Below are positions 34,800 through 47,480 of a stretch of 64,000 nucleotides of DNA, piece by piece; position 1 is the stretch's first letter, and each line of letters begins with the position of its first letter. The notes beneath the pieces are model-generated. The model was not told the DNA's origin and ran no database searches. It saw only the letters and a program-made list of their open reading frames with translations. The translations under genes and the position numbers were made by a program. The DNA is from Byssothecium circinans (taxonomy: Eukaryota > Ascomycota > Dothideomycetes > Pleosporales > Massarinaceae), in assembly GCA_010015675.1 (NCBI GenBank), contig ML976979.1:782445-846444 (forward strand), in the 5' to 3' direction.

Positions 34800-37700
34800 A
34801 TGGCTCCTCTCCCGCAGCTGGACCTGGACCTCGCCAAGTGCTTCACGGGCGAGCAGCAGCTCGTGTATGTCTACCGCCGTACTAAAAGTTGGAATGGCAG
34901 CTAACAAAACAGTTCCTGGGACGTCGCCTACAATGCCCTCTGCGACCCCAAAACCGCCTCCAAGAGCGCGCCGCTGCGCAATTTCCTGAGCGCCGAAGAG
35001 AACCTGGACATGCTCAGCCGGCCGTGGAGGCCCTTCCCAGAACCCTCTGCGCAGGAGAAGAACAAGCTGGAGACGAAGACGGCGCCCGCCCACATCACGC
35101 CGTCGCCGAGTGGGCACTACAAGCTAGACGAGATCAAGGAGGACTGTCTGTGGCTGTCGCAAGAGGTGAAGATTTCAGAGCATGCGGCGCTGCGACTGGT
35201 GGTGCAGGAATGGCAGAGCAGACCGTCCGTCCAGCTGCTAAGTGGGCTCACAGAAGAGGAGGCATTGAGTGTGCAGGACGCCGCGGGCTTCTCCAACCTG
35301 GGCGCATCGACTTTCATGCCCAATTCCTCCATTATCGGGAACCCGTCTGCGCTGGGCCCGCAGACGGACGCCCACTTCAATTCGTCCGACCAGCGCCGAT
35401 TGCGCATCATCGACATCTACTACTCGACATGCACCTCCATCCTTCGAATCAGCCAGCTGCTCATGGCCTGGGCTGGCGCCCGCGACCTACGGAGAACAAC
35501 GCCGAACGCGTACCCCAACGACTACCGCGTGAGTGAGGATTGGCTCGAGCAGATAGGCCAGGCCATCGTGGTAAAACAGAACCAAAAGGAGGCGACTCCA
35601 TCAGACGCAGCCGCGCTCGACAAATGCATCCGTGCGATGAAGGCGAGACTGCATGCCTTGGACACTGGCTTCCCATGGAACGTATCCGATTCGATATTGG
35701 AAGCTGCGTCCGTCCGCTGGGTAAACGCTCAGACGACTGAGCTTGTACACCTGCTTCACATTGCTCTCCTGCATGCCGATATCACTACGAAAGATTACCT
35801 ACCAACCCCGACCATCGAGGGGTGGTTCACGGTCATCTCCGAGACTGGCTTCTTCCGTGACTTTCCCACAGTGACTGCAGCCCAGCAGCCGCTCATTCCC
35901 CTGATACAACTTCTCACCTCGCTGGTCTCTGTTGCCGTCCTCAAAATTCACCTGGTACTTGACGATCTTAAAACCGGCCGCATTTTTGCTTGGCCCAAGT
36001 CGGTGTATCTGCTTGACGGCGGCGTCGTCGAGCGCATCACCATGTGCTTTGTTACCGCCGTACAACTAGGACCCAGCCCCGCTACACCTCCAGCACTGGC
36101 TTGGGCCCTTCTCACATGGCAACTAAGTCGACTAGCCTTTACCCTACAGGAAGACCGTGAACTGCTCAACGACAATGAACCCGGGCAATCAGTGTCAATC
36201 CCAACACCTCACCCCCTCGAGGAAGCTATACTACCCGTCGCAAGACTGGCAGAGAGCGAAGGGTCGACGCCTTTTGGGCAATTGGCAGAGACATGTGTGG
36301 AGCACGGGGTTCTGCGCATCATAACTCAATTCCTTGAAGTGGGTATGGCTGGCTTCGGGACCGCAGTTGATCGCATTTCAAGGGATCGCTTCCGTCTGCT
36401 GTACCTCCAGATCATACGTGCTGGGTTGGAAAGTGAGACTTTGGACTACACCCCTGACCTGATCATAGCTGTTCACACCATTATGATCGGCGATAGAACT
36501 TTTCAAAATTGGGTCGCAAAAGATACCCCTCGGCAAGCGGATCCCATCGCGTCCTTTTGCTTTGCGGACAAAGACATTCTGCTACCACGCTTGATCAACG
36601 AAGCCTCATCTCGTTACCCGTATGAGTTGGCTCCGTTCCTCAAATTCTTCAGCGCTCTCGTCAGGGGAGAAAAGGCCAACGAGGACGGATCGCTCGCACT
36701 CATTCACGAGCTCACTGACAAGAGTACCTTCATGCACCGTTTACCCGACGGCTTTCAAGGCTTCCACCTCGTCAACGAAGAAGAAGATAGCAATGAGGTG
36801 GCTCTTTCAGTCGACCTCCCTCTTTTCATTAAATCTGACTCTTCGGGTTTCTCGAGCCAGCGGAGACTTATCGGCTCGGCGGCTCATATCAAGCCAACAG
36901 AAGACTTGCAAATGGCGGTAGAAACACATGGTGTTGTCGTTGATGACAGCGAACAGCCTTTTGTTACTTTGTGGCATTACCGACATTCAGCTCTGACCTA
37001 CCTGGTGCACTTTCTCTCTACGTACGCAGTAGGAAGTAATAGAGTCGACATCTCTACCCTAGCGCCTGCATCCCTTGAAGCCGCAGCGGAGATCATTGGA
37101 TTCTTTTCTGACCTACTACATGCATCGTTGCAAGCATGCGAAGGTCACGGTGTGGCAGGTACCTGCTCCCCTGAGCTCTTGAAGCACATGGGAATCAGTG
37201 ATGGGGAGAAACAGGACACTGTCAGTCTAATCCTCACTATTTTTGAGCAGGAGCTCCGTCACCTCTGCCAGGAACCCAGCAACGAAGGGTCATTGGAGCT
37301 CTTGGTGAACTGCACCCATTTTCTCCAAGCCCTGCTTGTCATCGCGCCAAATCGTGTGTGGCCATGGCTAGCAAGGAGCAAGCTATTAGAGGGCGACGGA
37401 CACGAAGGTAGCTTAGCCAGCATCTTGATTGGTACTGAAATGGTCCTTGGCCGCTACGAATTCCTCATTGGCTGCATTCGTATCTTCAGCTCTTTGGTCG
37501 ATGATGGCATCGAGCGTTCCATCTCTCGAAAATCCACAAGTAGAGCTCTCACGAGATTCAACGCTGCCACTACTTCCACGAGCGGAACATCGGATAAGAT
37601 CATGAGCAATACGCTGCTCACGTTCGCACGCACTCTCGCAAGCATTTATGAAGGGTCGCTTGGTTGGAAGTACAACCGCATCGAAGATCGGCTGGAGATT

Positions 37701-40439
37701 AATATCGGCATATGCGAGGCGTTCACCACCATCCTTCGCTTGGCGTATAGTGTTGATGATGCACCGAAACTTTCCGACAAGCTGACGAGACTGGTCGCTC
37801 CGGCAGCAGAATACATTACGGAGCTCTATCTTACCAAAACCGAAAACAACCTTCCCACGAACCCGATACTCGGCTCCTTACTCTCTGGGGCTGACATCAT
37901 CAAAAGCTCATTGCTGACAAGCTCGGCCGCCTTGTGGAAACACCAAACACGGTCGACGTTGGAGCTGTCTGATGTTCTTGTTCGAGTGGCCATGCTGCTT
38001 GGCAAGCCTTGGACGCATCTCGAGCAACAGCTCTTCAAAGCCACGCCCCTTTTGGCACGCTTGTACGCCACCAGTGATGTATGGAAGTCTCCTGTCGTCC
38101 TGCTGCTCGAGACTTTAGTACGTGGCGCGACGCGGGTTGATGATGAAGAGTCACAGAAGCAGGACAAGACCACAAAGGACGCAAAGGAGCCACCGTCCCT
38201 TCTGGGACATTTGGGTCCGAGGACGGCAAAGAACTTCTTGAGTGTTCTATCGCAGCTAGATGAGCCGCTGCGCATAGTCGACATACAGAAGAATGTATGG
38301 AATCTACTCTCGGCTGTCGTCACCTGCAAGCAGCAATGGTTTGCACTCTACCTGCTTACCGGAACAACGCCACGGGAGAACATGAGGGCCAAGTCCAAAG
38401 CCGCTGCTGAAGGATTAAGAAATAGGGCCTTACTTTCGCGAGCGTTGGACACGCTATCACACATGGACCTGGACGCTTCGAATCGACCATGGCCTCTCTA
38501 CACTGCTATGCTCGGCTTCGTCACCGCAGCCCAAAACAATTGGTCATGGGCCCTGGGTGACATTCGGGAACGGAAAGATTTCATAGAGCAACTCCTCGCT
38601 TTCTTGAAATGGATGGCCAAACAACCACAGGATCCGAAGACCGACATGGCCACCGAAACACGAGCACACCAAAACAAATTTGCATCGTTAGCTGCGGAAA
38701 TACTTGCCATGTACCTGCATAGTTCTCGGCAGGTCGGAGACGCCACACCACTGAGAAACATTGTTCCCAGCTTGGCCTACTTTGAAGACAATGCTCTGCA
38801 ACTACCGTCCTTCAACGTCTCGTTACATACGAACCTGAAAGACAATCTGAAGGACAGATTCCCGGGGGTATTGCTGGATAATCTGAAACGGACAACGCTC
38901 TATCCCGCGAGCCTCGGCCAAAACTTCTTCTACGACATTGCCCTGGCCGACAAAATTCTCGGTTTTCACAACGGCTGGACAGGATCAGCGCCCGGCCAAG
39001 GCTTCAGGAGCGAGGTGATCCGTGCAAATATCAACCTCAGCTTAGTGGAGTCGCAAGTACAACTGCTAGAAAGCTGGAAACTGCTTGCCATTGAGTTGAG
39101 CCAAGTAGTGACCAAGGACGAGCGGCTGAGCAAGGTCCTAGTTCGGGCAGTGAAGGAGTGCATGAAGGCAAACGCAAGCTCCACTCTCCCAGAAGCTTTA
39201 TTCGGCCAGCTCATGGTATCTCGTGCGGACCTAGCCTATGTGCTGCTTAAGAAGCTGGTTGAAGCCAAGGTGACAATCCCTGAAGCACGGTTGCTGCTCA
39301 ATCCCATCTGGGATGCTATCCGCGCATCTACTCCTGATTTCGACAACGTCTTCTCTACCGCACAATCACACTACTATCGCTCGCTCCTGAGGATACTCTA
39401 CCTAGCACTCCACTTCCATCTGATCGAGGACCTAGATGCATCAGAGGGAGCACCTTCTGCAGACGCACTATTCCGCTCAAGCTTCCGTGGAGGTGTGCCG
39501 CAGTCAGCTCGAACCTTCTCCGAGCCCATTACAAACAAGCTACTAGAAATCCTATCAGACACGGTCGCAAAAGGTTTCCGTAGCCTCGCGAACCAACTCC
39601 ACGCCGAACCCGACACGGTCACGCCCTCCGACTTCGCCCTCCTCACCGCGCTCCTCCAACGCATCATCGCCATCCCCGAAATGTCAAAGTTCCAATCCCA
39701 AGCCGCGCTCCTCTTCGCAAACAACAACACAGTCCGCTACGCCACCAGCCTCTTCTCCTGGTCCGACAAGCTCACCATCCAGACGAACAGCAACAACGGC
39801 CCCAGCGTCCCCGACCCCATCTACGGCGAGCTAAGTCTCCTCTTCATCCTCTCCCTCTCGTCCATCCAGTCCCTCGCCGAAACAATGGCGGTAGAAGGCA
39901 TCCTCTCGCAGCTCAACACGGCGAACTTGATGAACTACTACCGCCGCCCCGGCGGCATGGGCGCCTTCAACACCCCGCCCCGCCTCCACTCCATCTGGAC
40001 CAAAGGCATCCTCCCGCTCTGCCTCAACCTGCTCCTCAGCATCGGCGCCCCCATCGCAGGCGAAATCTCCTCTTTCCTAAACCAGTTCCCCGAACAACTG
40101 CTCCGGTCCTCCAACGCGCTGAACTCGCGCTACTCGAACCGCATCACGCTCTCCATCGCCTCGGAGACGCATTCGCTCGCCCTCCTGTCGGGGATCCTGG
40201 ATGCGTTCCGCGCCCAGGGGCCGCGGTTGGGGATCCAGGCTAGTGAGGTGCCGGCGTTGGAGTGGGATAGGGAGAATGTGAGGGAGGATATTGAGGGGTG
40301 GATGGCGAGGAGGGGCGCGTTGAGGGAGAGGGTTGTGGGGGAGGTGGGGGTCGAGAGGGAGGTTGTGGAGCGGAAGGTGCTGGAGGAGGTGGTGGCTGCG
40401 GGGGTGTGTTTGGGGTTGAAGGGTGGTGAGGCGGCGTGA
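34800..40439 (+). CDS. nup192: Nucleoporin Nup192 (inner-ring scaffold)
   Basis: Exon 1 is 34800..34864 and exon 2 is 34913..40439, with a 48-nt intron (GTATGT, GCTAAC, ACAG), giving 1863 aa. The size and helical-repeat composition match the large fungal Nup192/Nup205 adaptors (about 1700-1900 aa) of the nuclear pore inner ring, which bind Nic96 and Nup53. The N-terminal D1 region is recognisable (DEIKEDCLWLSQEVKISE, LRIIDIYYS). The rest is continuous alpha-solenoid with no membrane span or low-complexity break. The C-terminal 60 residues are highly charged (REREVVERKVLEEVV-like) and differ in codon usage, with many GGG/GTG codons, as in several gene ends in this window. The start is supported by the in-phase junction to SWDVAYNALCDPKTASKSAPLRNFL. 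Confidence 0.93.
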
Positions 40440-43002
40440 GAGAGTGGGGGAGGCGAGAGTTTGAAGGGGGAAAATGGATTTCAAGGGGTTGAGGTTGAGG
40501 TTGAGCTTGGGGGTTATAGGGGTATTGACAGCGTTGGAGTTTTAAAGGCTTTGAGATGGTTCTGAAGGGAATTTAATTAATTCTTTGGGGCGAATGCATG
40601 GATGCTTGTGGGTTGTTAGAGGTAGTTGGTTGGTAGTTGGTAGGGTTTTTGTGTGTAATATGTCTTTCCATTTTCCAAAGACGTCTCTTCCTCCCCCCTT
40701 CCCCTCTTTCCATTCATTCATCCATCCATTCATTCATAAACACAAACAAATTACTGAAGAAAGGCCATCGTATGTCTAACTAGGTACGCAGATGGCACAG
40801 TTTCCACGAGGAGACTTCTCTTCATCCCTTTTGCCGTTGCCATGCCATCGTGGCGAGCTCATCGTCTTCACAGCTGGTCAGTGCACGTTTTGGTGTTTGA
40901 TCCGGAGGCGTCCGTCCCTTCAGCAAGCAAACAGCAAGCAAGCTGTTGAGAGTGGTTGCGCTGGATGAGCGATCGAATTTGATTGAGTAGAGTGAGGCCG
41001 GTCTTCAGGGGTTGCTTTGGTAGCGGCGGCGCGCTGGACACTAGTATGATGGTGAGATTTGTAGCTCTGCAAGGACTGCGATCTCGGTGACGGTTGTAAG
41101 CATGCAGTAACGACAAGTTACCACAGTCTCGAATTTAATCATCGATGCAGTGCGGTATACACGTTTGAGTAGGAGAAGGAGAAGGCTGCAGTAGTGTTTG
41201 TAGGGTTTGGGAGTATTCCTAAAGCACTCACTGTATTCGCTGCCACCTATGATGTCGTTAAGGATTAGAAGAGGCGATATTTTTAGCGCTCCGGGTTGGA
41301 TGCTCTGGGCAGGTAGGGTCGGGCGCATGACGGCTCCGAACGAATTTTGGTGTTGGTTGAACTCGACGCATCGATGCTGCTTAGGAGTTGTTCGAAAAGT
41401 GCTACCGTGGCAGCTGCATGTGAGGAGAAGTTATTGAAGCTTGACACAGACAGCGATCTCAAATCCAACGGTTTACTTGCATGATGCTCACTGGGTTGCG
41501 TACCGAGTCCGGGGGATGTTCGTCGATGTCCGTGTCCCAGATGATCCTCTCCCGTCGGCGCTAACAACGTCTCCCATACCTCATTGCTACATGTCGTCAT
41601 TCCCTTCATGAACGAGAAGAAATATGATCGCTGGTCATAACGTGACCTTTCGCACGATTGGACTACTCAGCACCATTTCCAGAAGCCAAGACTTGCCACC
41701 AACGGGGATGCACGGGTTGCAGAAGGGAAAGGAGGAAGGGGAGGACGTGATCGATGGAGGCGGCGACCTCGGGACCCGCGATGAAGATGGTATCGGAGCG
41801 CCCGAACCTCGAAGTCTTTTAGTGCCGTGTGGGGTTTTGCCGCTAAGAAGTGGCGTGCAGGCCGATCGGTCCTCGCCGGCACCATCTCTCGGGCGAGATA
41901 TCATCCGAAACGTTCGGTCGTTCCTCGACTCCATCCCATCATTATTATTATTCGCATCGGGCATCGCGTCGATAGCGTATTCCAACATCGACTTCCCACT
42001 GGCTGCGGCCAGAAGACATACATACAGTGTAGACATACAGTAATTGTCCGAGACATGAACCACACACTCGGCACGGCGATAATGCAGTCGCTCTCCGATC
42101 TCACGCTTCGGCCGGGTTGCCACGCTGTCATCACTCCTTGTTGTACGCTTGCACCCGCCCTTATATTCCGATCTTTCTTCCGTGGAGTGGCCTGTCAAGC
42201 TCAGTGCTTCGCATGTATTGGATTGAGCGTTCTTTTCACCGCATTGCTTGCGGCGCACGTAGTAAGTCCTGCATCCATCGAATCTCCTGCCCATTCTGCC
42301 TTGGCGGAGATTGAGAGCTTGGTTCATACATGCACAATGCTTGGTTTTCAGGAGAGGGGGATTCAGGACGGAAGCTGCGGATGCGGAGCCGGACATGGAG
42401 GCGGAGGCTGAGGCAAATTCTCGTGTTGGTGGCAATTCATTATTGGAATAGGGACAGCGTTGTTGATGGAAGGAAGAAATCAAAAGGCTTGGAATTTGTG
42501 TTAACACATGTGCATCGGAATAAAGATGCGCCCGTTGCACCTACCTGTCATGGTAATTTGTCAGCAAGGTGTGGGCACGTGCATGCTTACCTAAACGTAC
42601 GACACCCTCCAGATCAGGCTAAACAAAATGTTCGCTTCCCTCCGAGCACTAGCTCTTGATAGAATCTGGTCGGGATCAAGGTTAATTGCAAGCAACAAAT
42701 CAGATACAATAGGCTTCCGGCCCAGGTAAAGCAATGAAACAAGACGCGCGTAGGTAGAAAGACGGACTAAATTACAATGCAAAGAGTTGGAAGTTTCGCA
42801 GCATTGCAAAACATCCGCACCTAATCTAAATAGCATCCTCCATGCTATGATGCCGTCTGTATGTTGAGGTAGTGGGTAGATATGCCGAAAGACACCAGGC
42901 AACGCCGTACCAAGCCGCAAAGGGCACCAGTTTATCGATCAAATGTGACGAGTTTTCCCCCTTCTTCGTTCCGAGCATGTCTCCTTCAGGTCGCCTTTTA
43001 GT
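40440..43002. other. gene-poor stretch, about 2.5 kb
   Basis: 3' flank of nup192, then sequence with no recognised gene. A 301-codon minus-strand open frame (41635-42540, GTG at its 5' end) overlaps two plus-strand open frames (41624-42043 and 41827-42411). None shows family motifs, and all three are treated as unproven. Confidence 0.4.
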
Positions 43003-43677
43003 TTACTCTTCCCATGTCTTGAGCCGCCTCGTCTTGTTGACCGTGACGCGGTTCTCCATGATGATGACTTTGAGCTTGTTGATGTCGGAGAAGGTGGACT
43101 CGCACTCGAGGAGTTTTTGGGCGGGCTCCTCTTCGTTGATGAGGTTGAACCACTGCAGCATGTGCAGGTTGTCCTCGAAAGTGGCTTCGACCAAGCAGTC
43201 GAACAGCAGATCTTCCTCCCGCCCTATCATCAACGAAGGCAGACCGACCGGGCCGTCTTGTTCTCGTACCCGGTCGTTGTCCTTGTGCGCGATGTATCGC
43301 CTCACATAGGTGAGAGGGAACAGAGGACCACAGACCTTTTCCAAGCACGGCATCCAATCGTTTTCAAGGATGTTCTTGAAGTCGCGGAAGGAAACATCCG
43401 GTTTTCGACAGAAGAGGATGATTATGGCGTTGTTGGCGGTGCTCAGGGGGATAGACGAGGTGCTTGGTGTGACGCTCTCGTGCGTGGGCACGTCTTCGGC
43501 ATCGAGGGCAGACGACGACTCAACGGGAGCAGAGGGTCCATCGCGGGCGGACGGGTCGGATTTGGGCTGGTGGTGCGATTGCGTCGGGGAATCGTTCGGG
43601 GTCGGGGTCGCAGTAGCGGTCGTGTGCACTGTCGACTCTGTGATGGTGAGTGAGGATAGCGAGGATAGCCCCTCCAT
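43003..43677 (-). CDS. EthD-domain-like (dimeric alpha/beta-barrel) protein
   Basis: Single exon of 224 aa from the ATG at 43677; the frame stays open upstream to a TTG, so an upstream exon is not excluded. Residues 1-85 are Ser/Thr/Pro-rich and disordered. Residues 87-210 look like the EthD/ferredoxin-like barrel family: AIIILFCRKPDVSFRDFKNILENDW as first strand and helix, then LTYVRRYIA, FDCLVEATFEDN, and a last strand KVIIMENRV. EthD-type proteins act in degradation pathways or in fungal polyketide (pigment) tailoring, generally as dimers. No pathway genes surround this one, so its role is unknown. Confidence 0.7.
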   Translation of the reverse strand: MEGLSSLSSLTITESTVHTTATATPTPNDSPTQSHHQPKSDPSARDGPSAPVESSSALDAEDVPTHESVTPSTSSIPLSTANNAIIILFCRKPDVSFRDFKNILENDWMPCLEKVCGPLFPLTYVRRYIAHKDNDRVREQDGPVGLPSLMIGREEDLLFDCLVEATFEDNLHMLQWFNLINEEEPAQKLLECESTFSDINKLKVIIMENRVTVNKTRRLKTWEE

Positions 43678-46458
43678 TTCAGCGGCAGCGTTGGCGTTTG
43701 GCGGTGGATGCTGTGCGACCAAAGAGATGCAGAGAGGACCGCGAGATTGTTGGTGGTCTGCTGTTCCTGTGCGACAAGCTCTCGAGGCGGGCGTGCTTCA
43801 GCTTTTGTTTGACAAGCTTGCCATCCCAGGCATTCCCAGATTGCGACTGGGCACGGTCTCCTATCGGGCGACTTTGAAGAAGGGTGGGATCCTTCGAGTG
43901 CCTAACCAGGATATGATTCGCATAAGCAATGGGCACATGCATAGGCCATGGTGATCTAACGTCTAACGGCGTGGGAGAAATTAACCGAAACCGCCGAGCC
44001 GTGGGGAGCGGAGCCGTAGAGGAGCGGATAACGGCGTGAACATGGAAATGGTGGATTCGGAGTGAATCTTCAATCCTGTGTTTTCGTGGTGGTGCGTCTT
44101 GTACTGTAGTGTACAGTACATAGACATGGCCATCAGTATCGAGTCGACAATGGCTAGGAATGTGGCGTGTGTAATTAACAGGAATAGACATGCACATGCA
44201 CCGGCAGAGGTGGCCCGATGCGGTAAGCTCCCGGTCAGGTTATGTATTTTACTCGGGCAACGCCAGGGGTAGAGGAGGAGAGAGAAGGGGTTTTGCGGCG
44301 CAACCCGCTGCCGCGCTCATGATCTGTGCGGTAATGTAGCTCCTGGAGTGCTGGCTCTGGCTCGCTGCATTCTCCACTTGCGGGCGGCTAGCAGCATGTC
44401 GTATGCAGCTGTGGGCGCAAAGAGAAACCTGTCAGATGTTCACGGCGGAGAGTCAGTGGGCAGAACCCCGGGAAGGACGGGCGGCACCTCGGGACGCTGA
44501 CATGGCCTAACCCCTCTCGGACTGGTCGCATGCGCTAGTCGGAGCGTCTTCGGACCCGGAAACGTCTCGCCGCTCCAGTCAGCATCATCGCCAGCCGTCG
44601 CTAAGCAATCAACACCCCGACATGTCATCCCCATCCGCGGGCAGAGTGCTGCGCCGTCAAAGTGCAGACTGACAGTCTGACAGAATCGGAGCATCGTACC
44701 ATGATCGGCGCCACCTACGTACAGGACGAGAATTGAGCGCGTCCCGGACCCGCTCATTCGGTATTACCTCAACGGCGCCTCCCGCCTTTTATTGCTCCTT
44801 CAGTTCGGGACTAAACTTCTCTGAGCTCGGGATGCAGCGACATGGCGTTGTGCGCGCAAACCGTTGCATGGCTGCACCGGTGAGAATCGTTACGGGCGTC
44901 TATTCGGCACTTGATCAGCGCGCGGCTGAACATGTGCATAACGGCAGAGCAATACTTGTACGAAAGAGGCAGCTCATTGAATGACACAGCTCACACCACC
45001 TGTCATGGGCTTCTGTCGACAACATGAAGGCATACGCATCGGGGTGCATTCGCGTGTCAAAGTCCTGCGGCTTTGTACAGGACAGTATACTTGGACCTTG
45101 GCGTACCCACTTGGAGCTTTTCTTCAGATTCCACGCCCCCTAACGAAAACTCGGGTCCTCTTGCTGCCTCCAACTCAACCGTCTCCCCACCTTTTAGTAA
45201 TTCCCTTCAGGAAAGGATTCTCCGTCACTCCCGCAACCGCGAGGGCATTAGCACCAGCAACAGTGTACGGTGTCGGTTGAGCAGCTTCGACGCTCAAGGA
45301 CGCAATACAGCAACAACTTGTATCAGTTGTGCAAATTATGCTCCCCGGGATTACACAGCATCAAGACTTCATCGACTCGCAGTAGTGCATCTGCACACCC
45401 AAGACTATAAATTTTCAGTAATATTAGCCTAAAACACATCGGCTCATTACTTCATCCATCGTCCGAATTCTTGGACGGTCGGACACCTTAATCCGACCAA
45501 TACTGCGGATGAACATTTCTCTGATAATTGATATCGGTGCACCCATTCCTCGCCTAGCTGTTGATGGAATCCGGCCTTTTTTGAGGTAGTTGTCGCCTGC
45601 CGCGCAGCAGGACGAGTGTTTGCCTGCTTCCACGTCGTAGGAGTAGCACAGCTCTTTGTTGAACGAGAATTATCCTTGGCGAAGACTAAAAACCAAACCG
45701 TTGAAGCCGTAGCAGGGGACGACGATGGGGGTTGGCCATGGTGATACGACGAGAAGTCGAGAAGTGGGACGAAGTAGAGAGAGTATTAGAAGTTAAGATC
45801 CTCGAACCGTTTGGGGGCCGCTTTGGGGGCCGAATATTCAATAATATGGTTTGAACTTTGACCTGGCTCGTAGTCTTCACAGACTTTGCGTTTCATACCC
45901 CTCAGGTCCGATTGATATTAATCACTCCTCATATCCTCAACCCGACACCTTTCGATGCTGGAACTACAAGGAATAAGCAATCACGTCCGCTCAAACCGTA
46001 GCTAATGGGTGGCGTCTGATTCGTTTTGTCGGGCAAAGTCGCCATTGTGCCTTAGAATGTATGGATATGCTTTGTAATTATATTGATGGCTTGTTTTAGG
46101 CTGTGTAACCTGGCTCATGGTTGGTGGGGTGGGGTGCGTGACTTTAGGTTCGCTAGTCTTGGTATCGAGATTGGGGAAGGGCTGTACGGAATATCTTGGA
46201 GGTCGACTTGGCAGCGAGGTGAAGAAGAAAGGTGCATAAAGTGAGGGACACACACGACAAAAGACGTGATTGGGACTTGCGTGCATAAAGTGAAAGAGCA
46301 TATAGCGTTGATTCCCGCGCTTCGGTGATGCGTAAAGGCGGCCGCGAATCGTGCAAACTTTCAACTCTGGGTAGGAACGCTCTAGCCCTCCACACTTATT
46401 CCTCAACCGCCTCATGCATGGCATCTTCTATTCTACAACTCCCTCCTCGTCCTCACCA
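43678..46458. other. gene-poor stretch, about 2.8 kb
   Basis: Promoter side of the EthD gene, then unrecognised sequence with short open frames only. At 45809-45830 there is an 11-bp direct repeat (TTTGGGGGCCG, twice). No RNA gene or transposon recognised. Confidence 0.4.
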
Positions 46459-46964
46459 TCATCCTTGCTGCTCCTTCACAAGAGCCCCCTTGACGCAATC
46501 CGCAATGACATTCAGACTCCCCGGCAGCAAACCCTTTTGATCCAACTTCTTCCCATTAGAGAACACTTTGAGCCCGCCGCCTGCATCGGACAGTTTCTGC
46601 CTGGTCTTGTAGAGGCGGACTTGGTTATTTTGTACCTGTTGCGCACTTGGTAGATGAGATGTTAGCATAGCGAACGATAAATAAGAGGAGAGTGACCAAT
46701 GACCCGAGATGATTAAAAAAAAGAGCGAGATAGGGTTGGAAGTGGGAAATAGAAGAGGTTGCATACAATTGCTGCTCCAAAGACTTCTCGATCTGAGCCA
46801 CTTCTCGCGGGTCGGCGGCAGGCTCGAAGATGCTGAAGACGTTGACACCTGGTTGTTTCTTGTAGCGGTCGTACTCGGCTGGGCTGTATGCTTAGAATCA
46901 GTGTGTGCGACTTTTATGAGCTGCGTGTAAGGGAAACGTACGTTGAGATTACTTTCCACGACAT
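46459..46964 (-). CDS. Small protein (108 aa), unknown function
   Basis: Three exons, 46964..46942, 46883..46767 and 46645..46459, have introns of 58 and 121 nt and an in-phase total of 109 codons. The N-terminus is MSWKVIST, followed by an acidic/aromatic segment (AEYDRYKKQPGVNVFSIFEPA), an amphipathic helix rich in Gln/Glu around the second junction, and a basic part with KVFSNGKKLDQKGLLPGSLN. No signal peptide or membrane span. The second junction is less sure: the chosen acceptor (AAG at 46646) keeps the frame, while a nearer CAG does not. Not recognised. Confidence 0.6.
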
Positions 46965-47480
46965 GTTAGACGGTCTGTTTATTGTGGTTTTCGAGTCGAG
47001 TCTGGAGTTTCGCGTTGTGAGTTGTGAAGAAATGAAGTGAAGTGATGTATACGTAGAACCCTAAAAACCCAAACCCTGCGGGTTTTGGCAAGGTGTCCTA
47101 GCCTCCCCAAGTTATCCCACATCCTTTTCACATCTTTCCAAATTGAGGGATCGAGGTCTGGAAACGGGGTGATCGACACCGGTGATTGCGTTTTGGGGAA
47201 GCATCGTGCTTCCTCTCACCCAATCAGAGCGCTGTATGGAGTGACGCCGCTTTGCGTCATAGGTTTGTCAACCATGGTACTGAGCTGCATGTTGCACGTT
47301 TCCTTGTTTTTGATAGTTGTAGATCGCGACTTATCTGGATGGGTTGCGCTTGTCTGAGTGAGACTTTTGTGTGTCCGTAATACAAAGGGTATAAAGGGGT
47401 GAATACGCGGTCAACATTTAGTACAGTTCAATATTCCTGTCGACGTCGTCGTATTATATGTATCCTCATAGACAAACATA
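46965..47480. other. intergenic
   Basis: Upstream flank of the 46.5-kb small gene. Nothing recognised. Confidence 0.4.
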
